Assembly: GCA_016209585.1 (NCBI GenBank)
Contig: JACQVU010000438.1
Coordinates: 1-9,061, forward strand
Reading direction: 5' to 3'
DNA length: 9,061 nucleotides
Source: Planctomycetota bacterium
GTDB taxonomy: Bacteria > Planctomycetota > UBA8742 > JACQVU01
Positions within the stretch are counted from its first letter, which is position 1. Each line of letters begins with the position of its first letter. Below the pieces are notes generated by a model that saw nothing but the letters and a program-made list of their open reading frames with translations, had not been told where the DNA came from and did no database searches. The position numbers and the translations under genes are program-made. This document shows positions 5,151 through 9,061 of this stretch, piece by piece.

Positions 5151-7952
5151 CTACTTCGACAACTCCTTCGCCTTCTCCACCAGCCGCTGGAACTCGGCGC
5201 GCTGGGGGTCGTCGCCGGCGGCGTCGCGGGCGAGCGCCAGGGCCAGGTCGTGCGAGACCTCGCCGCGAAGGTCCACGGGCGTCGCGCGAAGCGTCATGCC
5301 GAACGCCGCCACCGCCGCCGCGAAGCGGAAGTCGGCCGACGGCTCCGGCGCTCCCCGCGTCCCGGGGACGGCGACGGGAACCTCAAACTTGGCGCTGGTG
5401 TCGCCGTCCGGCTGCTTGTAGCGCAGTTTGAGCGTGAACAACTCGTCGGGGAAAACGGGCACGGCCGGTGCGCCGTCGCCGAGTCGCGCGGACTGGTACT
5501 TCAGTTCGTCAATGGGCGGGGCCACGGCGGACTCCCCGGCGCCGGAGCCGGCCGCTTCGTCCGCGGAGGCCGGGCTGACGGCGCGGTCCTTCTCGCCCGC
5601 CCGCCCCGCTTCCTCACCGGGAACCAGGCCCCCCGCGGGCACGATCTCGTACAGCGCCGTGACCGTGTGGCCGACGCCGATTTCGCCGGCGTCTTTCGTG
5701 TCGTCGTTGAAGTCACGGGCCGCCAGCGCGCGGTTCTCGTACCCGATGAGGCGATAGGCCGCCACGGCCGCCGGATTGAACTCGACCTGAATCTTCACGT
5801 CTTTCGCGATGGTGAACAGCGTGCCGGCGAGTTGCCGGCCCAGCAGGCGTTCGCCTTCGTCGGCGCTATCGACGTAGCCGTAGTTGCCGTTGCCCTGGTC
5901 GGCGATCTGTTCAAGCATCGCGTCGTTGAAGTTCCCCATGCCGAATCCCAGCGCGGTGAGAAAAACGCCGCTTTTCGCCTGCTCCCGCACGAGGCGAACG
6001 AGTTCGGCGTCGCTGGTGACGCCCACGTTGAAGTCGCCGTCGGTGCAGAGAATCACGCGGTTGCTGCCGCCGCGGATGAACGACTCCTTCGCCTTGGCGT
6101 AGGCCAGCGTGATGCCCGCGCCGCCGTTGGTGGAACCGCCCGCGCTCAGCCGTTCCAGCGCGGCGGTGGCGGCGGTCTTGCCGGCGGCGTCGCAGGCGGT
6201 GGTGTCGAGCGCCAGCCCCTCGTTGCCGGCGTAGACCACGACCGTCACGCGATCCTCCGCGCGCAGCCGGCTGATGAGGGAGGTCATGCACCTCACGACC
6301 AGCGGCAGTTTGTTCGGTTCCTGCATGGAGCCGGACACGTCCACCAGGAAGACGAGGTTGGCCGTGGGGCGAGCCTCCTCCGGAATCTCCTTTCCCTTCA
6401 GGCCGATGCGCGCGAGCAGATGCGCCCGGTTCCACGGGCAGGCGCCCACTTCCACGTGCGCCGCGAACGGATCGCCGCGATCAAACCGCGGCGGTTCGTA
6501 GGCGTAGGTGAACGAATTCAGCATCTCCTCGACGCGCACCGCGCCCGCGGGCGGCAGGCGGTTTTCGACCATCAGCATGCGCCGGACGTTGGCGTACGAG
6601 GCGGTGTCGACGTCGATGGAAAACGTGGAAAGGGGGTTTTCGCCCACCTTCGAAAAGGGAGCGTGGGCGACGGGAGCGTACCGCTCCTGCTGGACTGGCC
6701 TCGCGGCGGGTGGGGCGACGGCGGGGCCGTCATCCAGGACCTCGAGGGCCTCGTCTCCGGGTTCGACCTTGCGTATAGAGGTGCCCCAGAGAATCAACCC
6801 CGCGCACTGGTTCGGGGAGACTTCCGTCACCTGTACCATCACTTTGTAGCGATCGTCGCGGTAGACCACGAACGTGCTGCCGATTCGAACGTTGTCAGCC
6901 ATACCGGCCGAGAGAAGGACCACGCCGGCCTCCTCATCGATCGCCGTCACGCGGGCCTGGACCTTTTTGGAAATGCCCGTGCTGAGTTTCGCGTCGATAT
7001 CAGACGCTGGTGACCGAAGCATTTGGATTTCGGGGCGCGATTCGTCGAGTTCACGGTTACGCCGCCACCACGCTTCGGCCTGTTCGGGGGTCAACTCTCC
7101 GCCGGCCGTTCCACTATCCGCGTTCGCCTGCGCCGCGCTGGGCAGCGTTGGATCCGGAACGAACGCCCCCTGCGCTATCTTTCCAAGCGCGTCGCTGGAC
7201 GCGGAGTTCACGTTGGCGGGAGCCGACGGCCGGCTGCGCCCGGACATCCCGTGGGCGCCGGAACGCTGCGATGCCGACCAGCCGGCTGCCGCAGCGTTGA
7301 ATATGTTCTCGGTCCGTGCGCGGATGTCTCCGTTGGTAGTCTCATTGAAGAAAGTCGAGGAGAACCCGGAATACTCCTGTACAGGCCGCCCGTGGATGGT
7401 CGTGGGAGGCCGATTCGCGGAGACCGATTCCGCGCCATCGTATTTTCCGTCGTTGTTGAAGTCTCCTCCGCTAATGAACCAGCGGCTCACGACGGAATCC
7501 CGCTCTGCATCCGCGAGGTGATACAGGATATTGAACGGCGAAGACCCGTACGAGATACTCGCATTCCGGGCCTGCGGCGCCACCAGCCCTACCATCGCCA
7601 GCGCCACCGCGGCGGCTGAGGCGGCCATGAGCGCGCCGCGCTTGCCCGGGCGCGCGTGAAACAGCGCCTTCAACAGGCCGCGCACCGTCGGCGCCGCGGG
7701 CGAGCCGGTGGGGCGGCGGGCGAGACGGGATTCGACCACCGCGCGAACCGACAGCGCGGGCGGAGGCGCGACGCGCGATCCTTCGTCGGCGTAGGCCGCG
7801 CCCAGAACCCCAGCCGCGTCGCGGATGCGCTGAACTTCGGCCCGCAGCGCGTCGTTGGCGTTTAGCGCGGATTCGACCGCCACCCGCGCGGAGGCGTCCA
7901 GTTCGTCCAGCGCGAAGTCGGTGAGCACCTGGGGGTCGAGCGTCGTTTTCAT
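5151..7952 (-). CDS. Membrane-anchored YfbK-type VWA protein with an anti-sigma-like N-terminus
   Basis: This is a 932-residue protein read from the ATG at 7952. Residues 1-60 (LTDFALDELDASARVAVESAL) resemble the helical head of anti-sigma proteins, without a zinc HxxxCxxC motif. One transmembrane helix lies at about 106-126. The rest should be outside the membrane. It has a less GC-rich, low-complexity stretch (130-325) with a DxNxDGxxD loop (164-172) and a beta-rich domain (330-405). A YfbK N-terminal domain (about 428-528) opens with FSIDVDTASYANVRRML. The VWA domain (about 531-703) has a full metal site: DVSGS (538-542), T608 and D638. The C-terminal YfbK domain is recognisable by DFNDDTKDAGEIGVGHTVTALYEIVP-like text and carries an Ala/Gly/Glu-rich insertion at about 779-813. 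VWA domains bind protein partners through the metal. Directly upstream is an ECF sigma factor gene, so it may hold or release that sigma in response to an envelope signal; this is inferred. The start at 7952 is chosen because AAGAGAAAG lies about 10 bases upstream. A TTG at 8003 would overlap the sigma stop codon. Confidence 0.88.
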   Translation of the reverse strand: MKTTLDPQVLTDFALDELDASARVAVESALNANDALRAEVQRIRDAAGVLGAAYADEGSRVAPPPALSVRAVVESRLARRPTGSPAAPTVRGLLKALFHARPGKRGALMAASAAAVALAMVGLVAPQARNASISYGSSPFNILYHLADAERDSVVSRWFISGGDFNNDGKYDGAESVSANRPPTTIHGRPVQEYSGFSSTFFNETTNGDIRARTENIFNAAAAGWSASQRSGAHGMSGRSRPSAPANVNSASSDALGKIAQGAFVPDPTLPSAAQANADSGTAGGELTPEQAEAWWRRNRELDESRPEIQMLRSPASDIDAKLSTGISKKVQARVTAIDEEAGVVLLSAGMADNVRIGSTFVVYRDDRYKVMVQVTEVSPNQCAGLILWGTSIRKVEPGDEALEVLDDGPAVAPPAARPVQQERYAPVAHAPFSKVGENPLSTFSIDVDTASYANVRRMLMVENRLPPAGAVRVEEMLNSFTYAYEPPRFDRGDPFAAHVEVGACPWNRAHLLARIGLKGKEIPEEARPTANLVFLVDVSGSMQEPNKLPLVVRCMTSLISRLRAEDRVTVVVYAGNEGLALDTTACDAAGKTAATAALERLSAGGSTNGGAGITLAYAKAKESFIRGGSNRVILCTDGDFNVGVTSDAELVRLVREQAKSGVFLTALGFGMGNFNDAMLEQIADQGNGNYGYVDSADEGERLLGRQLAGTLFTIAKDVKIQVEFNPAAVAAYRLIGYENRALAARDFNDDTKDAGEIGVGHTVTALYEIVPAGGLVPGEEAGRAGEKDRAVSPASADEAAGSGAGESAVAPPIDELKYQSARLGDGAPAVPVFPDELFTLKLRYKQPDGDTSAKFEVPVAVPGTRGAPEPSADFRFAAAVAAFGMTLRATPVDLRGEVSHDLALALARDAAGDDPQRAEFQRLVEKAKELSK

Positions 7953-7999
7953 CGTCGTGTCTTTCTCTTGAACGCGGCGCTTCTGGCCGTGCCGGGGCG

Positions 8000-8578
8000 T
8001 CAAGGTGTCGCCCCGGCGACGGCGACCACGGCCCGCGCGTCAACCGCCGGCGTCGCGTCGCTCGCTGCTTCCCGCGAGAGTCGCGTTCGCAGCGTGGCGA
8101 TCCCGGTGTGAATCAGGTGCCCCGCCATCGGCACGCTGACGCCCATCACCTTCGCGATCTCGTGGTACTTCAGACCCGAATGGAACTTGAGCCGGAGAGC
8201 CTCCTGCTGGCGTTCGGGCAGCGCGGCGGCGGCGCGGACGACAGCCTGCAGGTCCTCGCGATACGCCAGCGAATCGCCCGGTTCGGGCGTGGGCGCGGAG
8301 GCTTTGCTCATGGCATCTTCGGCGAGCGGTCGCATGCGCGATTCCTTCCGGCGAACGTCGAGCGCGCGGCTGCGGCAGGCCCGGTAGAGCCACGCGACAA
8401 GGTGATCCTCCACCGTTCCCGCCTTCTGGTCGCAGAGGCGCATGAAAACCTCCTGCACCACGTCTCTGGCCCGATCCGCGTCGCCGCCCAGGATGCGCGC
8501 GGCGTACAGTATCAGCGCCCGCTCGTGGCGGGACACGGCGGCGCGGATGACATCAGCGTCGAGGAGCGCGTGGGCCAT
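8000..8578 (-). CDS. ECF-family RNA polymerase sigma factor
   Basis: This is a 192-residue sigma factor of the extracytoplasmic-function type, with only regions 2 and 4. Region 2 covers about residues 8-80: DVVQEVFMRLC (39-49) for core polymerase binding, then WLYRACRSRALDVRRKE (63-79), the -10 recognition part. A Pro/Ala-rich linker (about 92-105) follows. Region 4 starts LPERQQEALRLKF (120-132) and has the -35-binding helix-turn-helix at about 136-165 (YHEIAKVMGVSV, then AGHLIHTGIATLR). The C-terminal tail is short and Ala/Val-rich. The ATG at 8578 gives a normal family length. No good Shine-Dalgarno is visible, and the frame stays open upstream with possible GTG starts around 8600-8611. 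The stop lies 47 bases before the VWA gene start on the same strand, so the two are very likely one operon, and the VWA protein carries the presumed anti-sigma head. Confidence 0.9.
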   Translation of the reverse strand: MAHALLDADVIRAAVSRHERALILYAARILGGDADRARDVVQEVFMRLCDQKAGTVEDHLVAWLYRACRSRALDVRRKESRMRPLAEDAMSKASAPTPEPGDSLAYREDLQAVVRAAAALPERQQEALRLKFHSGLKYHEIAKVMGVSVPMAGHLIHTGIATLRTRLSREAASDATPAVDARAVVAVAGATP

Positions 8579-8729
8579 GCGATTGATGAGGCCCGGCCGC
8601 TTCACTTTCACCCGTAACACGCGGCGTTGGGGGCCACCGCTGATACCATGACGCGCGAAACGCCATATCCATAGCCGCGGCGCGCGTTTTTTTTCCGAGG
8701 CGACTTCGCGGGCCGCGAATCCGTCGCCC
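8579..8729 (-). promoter_or_regulatory. Probable leader and promoter region of the sigma factor operon
   Basis: This 151-base stretch lies between the terminator on the right and the sigma start, and it must hold the operon promoter if the terminator works. On the - strand it contains an A8 tract (complement of 8687-8694) followed by a very GC-rich block and TATGGATATGG. The A-tract could act as an upstream element. No convincing -35/-10 pair of the housekeeping or ECF type was found, so the promoter itself is not placed. Confidence 0.3.
8651..8694 (+). terminator. Weak terminator-like hairpin with T8 on the + strand
   Basis: ACGCGCG (8651-8657) pairs with CGCGCGT (8681-8687), and a short inner pairing CGC/GCG (8661-8663 with 8677-8679) adds support. 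A run of eight T follows at 8687-8694. On the + strand this resembles an intrinsic terminator, yet no + strand gene leads into it. It could stop antisense transcripts coming through the sigma gene, or the A8 on the other strand may be the functional part. Confidence 0.3.
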
Positions 8730-8767
8730 AAAAATGGCTCCGGGGAGGTGTGAAAACCTCCCCGGAG
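8730..8767 (-). terminator. Intrinsic terminator for transcripts arriving from the right
   Basis: A perfect 12-bp stem joins 8738-8749 (CTCCGGGGAGGT) with 8756-8767 around the 6-base loop GTGAAA. Two further G-T pairs are possible at the base. On the - strand the stem is followed by CCA and then five T (complement of 8730-8734), the order expected of a rho-independent terminator. It would end transcripts of the small ORF at 8803-8877 and of any gene further right, separating them from the sigma operon. Confidence 0.75.
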
Positions 8768-8802
8768 TTGCCCGATTGACCTTGAAGCCCGGTCGACTCA
8801 CG

Positions 8803-8877
8803 TCAGCGGGCCACCCAATCCATCTCTATCATCCACCGGCGCCGCCACGTCACTTCGCGCGACGCCGGATTGCTCAT
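8803..8877 (-). CDS. Possible 24-residue small protein or leader peptide
   Basis: An ATG at 8877 opens a 24-codon frame ending TGA at 8805-8803. The peptide starts MSNPASREV, then has TWRRRWMIEMDW and ends VAR. It is rich in Trp (positions 11, 15, 21) and Arg, with no hydrophobic segment long enough to span a membrane. The - strand bases just ahead (complement of 8882-8889) read AGGAAGGA, a near-ideal Shine-Dalgarno 4 bases from the ATG. The terminator stem begins 35 bases after the stop. Against it: the frame is very short, and the Shine-Dalgarno lies inside a purine-rich repeat that would give such matches by chance. It could be a standalone small protein, a leader peptide, or nothing. No family was recognised. 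Confidence 0.4.
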   Translation of the reverse strand: MSNPASREVTWRRRWMIEMDWVAR

Positions 8878-8881
8878 GATG

Positions 8882-8944
8882 TCCTTCCTGGTCGTCCTGT
8901 CCTGCGGTCCCGGTCCTTCGTTCCTCGGTCCCCTTCCGTCATCC
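8882..8944. repeat. Degenerate TCC-centred tract with about 7-base spacing
   Basis: On the + strand the triplet TCC recurs at 8882, 8886, 8895, 8900, 8908, 8914, 8922, 8929, 8935 and 8942, mostly 6-8 bases apart, with CGGTCCC repeated 21 bases apart (8905-8911 and 8926-8932). On the - strand it is a GGAC/AGGA-rich purine tract. It is less regular than the heptamers at 4955-5090 and may be a decayed member of the same kind of repeat. Confidence 0.5.
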
Positions 8945-8950
8945 ATTCAC

Positions 8951-9061
8951 TCAGCCCGTGCGCGTGGCCGTGGCCGCCGCGCCAGCCCCGCTGCCCGGCG
9001 CGGGGGATGTCGCGCCGGTTGACCCCGGTTCCACGGGAACGGGTGCGGCCGAAGCCGGGAC
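8951..9061 (-). CDS. Possible C-terminal end of a gene cut by the right edge
   Basis: A - strand frame enters at the window edge and runs 36 codons to TGA at 8953-8951. The sequence is Ala, Pro, Gly and Thr rich (VPASAAPVPVEPGSTGATSP and onward, ending TATRTG), as in disordered protein tails. It would lie 73 bases upstream of the small ORF and share its terminator. The + strand is also open here from a GTG at 8958, and a stop-free run this short is expected by chance at this GC content, so support is weak. Confidence 0.25.
   Translation of the reverse strand, partial: VPASAAPVPVEPGSTGATSPAPGSGAGAAATATRTG

Noticed and set aside
4986..7013. A 675-codon + strand open frame opposite the VWA gene
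   Set aside because: It starts inside the heptamer repeats and then mirrors the VWA coding sequence. The - strand frame has the intact VWA metal site, so this is a shadow.
7953..8003. TTG start at 8003 for the VWA gene, overlapping the sigma stop
   Set aside because: It adds 17 unusual, charged residues before a good ATG at 7952 that has a purine-rich site in place. A coupled TTG start is possible but less likely.
8579..8731. N-terminal extension of the sigma factor to a TTG at 8731
   Set aside because: The extra residues are Arg-rich and unlike sigma factors, and the frame starts inside the terminator T-run. The ATG at 8578 gives the normal ECF length.
1..9061. tRNA, rRNA or insertion sequence
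   Set aside because: No cloverleaf-like or rRNA-like stretch, transposase motif or flanking target duplication was noticed on either strand. This was by eye only.

Overview
This is a GC-rich window from a bacterium with long coding regions, tiny gaps and many spurious open frames on the antisense strands. The gene set fits an uncultured, planctomycete-like or PVC-adjacent lineage, probably metagenome-derived. The pointers are an ECF sigma factor followed by a YfbK-type VWA protein with an anti-sigma-like N-terminus, and short-period tandem repeats filling the gaps. The lineage is an inference and no marker gene is present.

Layout from left to right. (1) Positions 3-94 are a 9-bp-period imperfect inverted repeat. 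It stays open in the reading frame of the gene that follows. (2) The + strand gene at 3-2603 encodes an unusual single chain: an alkaline-phosphatase-superfamily (type I phosphodiesterase-like) domain with half of its metal site missing, joined to a radical SAM enzyme with a short SPASM-like cysteine tail. (3) Fifteen bases beyond its stop ends a convergent - strand gene, 2619-4922, encoding a two-domain GT2-GT4 glycosyltransferase. (4) The 228-bp gap 4923-5150 holds a small inverted repeat, eight perfectly phased CAGTTGN-type heptamers, and a second heptamer family folded into a long hairpin. (5) A - strand operon covers 8578-5151: an ECF sigma factor, then a 932-residue membrane-anchored protein. 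That protein has an anti-sigma-like cytoplasmic head, one transmembrane helix, a low-complexity stretch with a DxNxDGxxD loop, a beta-rich domain, and YfbK N-terminal, VWA and YfbK C-terminal domains. (6) Positions 8579-9061 carry the sigma leader, a strong - strand terminator, a possible 24-residue ORF with a good Shine-Dalgarno, a degenerate TCC-repeat tract, and an open frame running off the right edge.

How the genes may work together: the sigma factor and VWA protein look like a signalling pair in which a periplasmic VWA module is tied through the membrane to an anti-sigma head. The phosphodiesterase-like/radical SAM fusion and the double glycosyltransferase are convergent neighbours. Their families suggest cell-surface glycan or glycolipid chemistry, but no substrate can be read from the sequence. 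The most unusual items are the pseudo-phosphodiesterase-radical SAM fusion and the use of several different short-period repeat families in the gaps.
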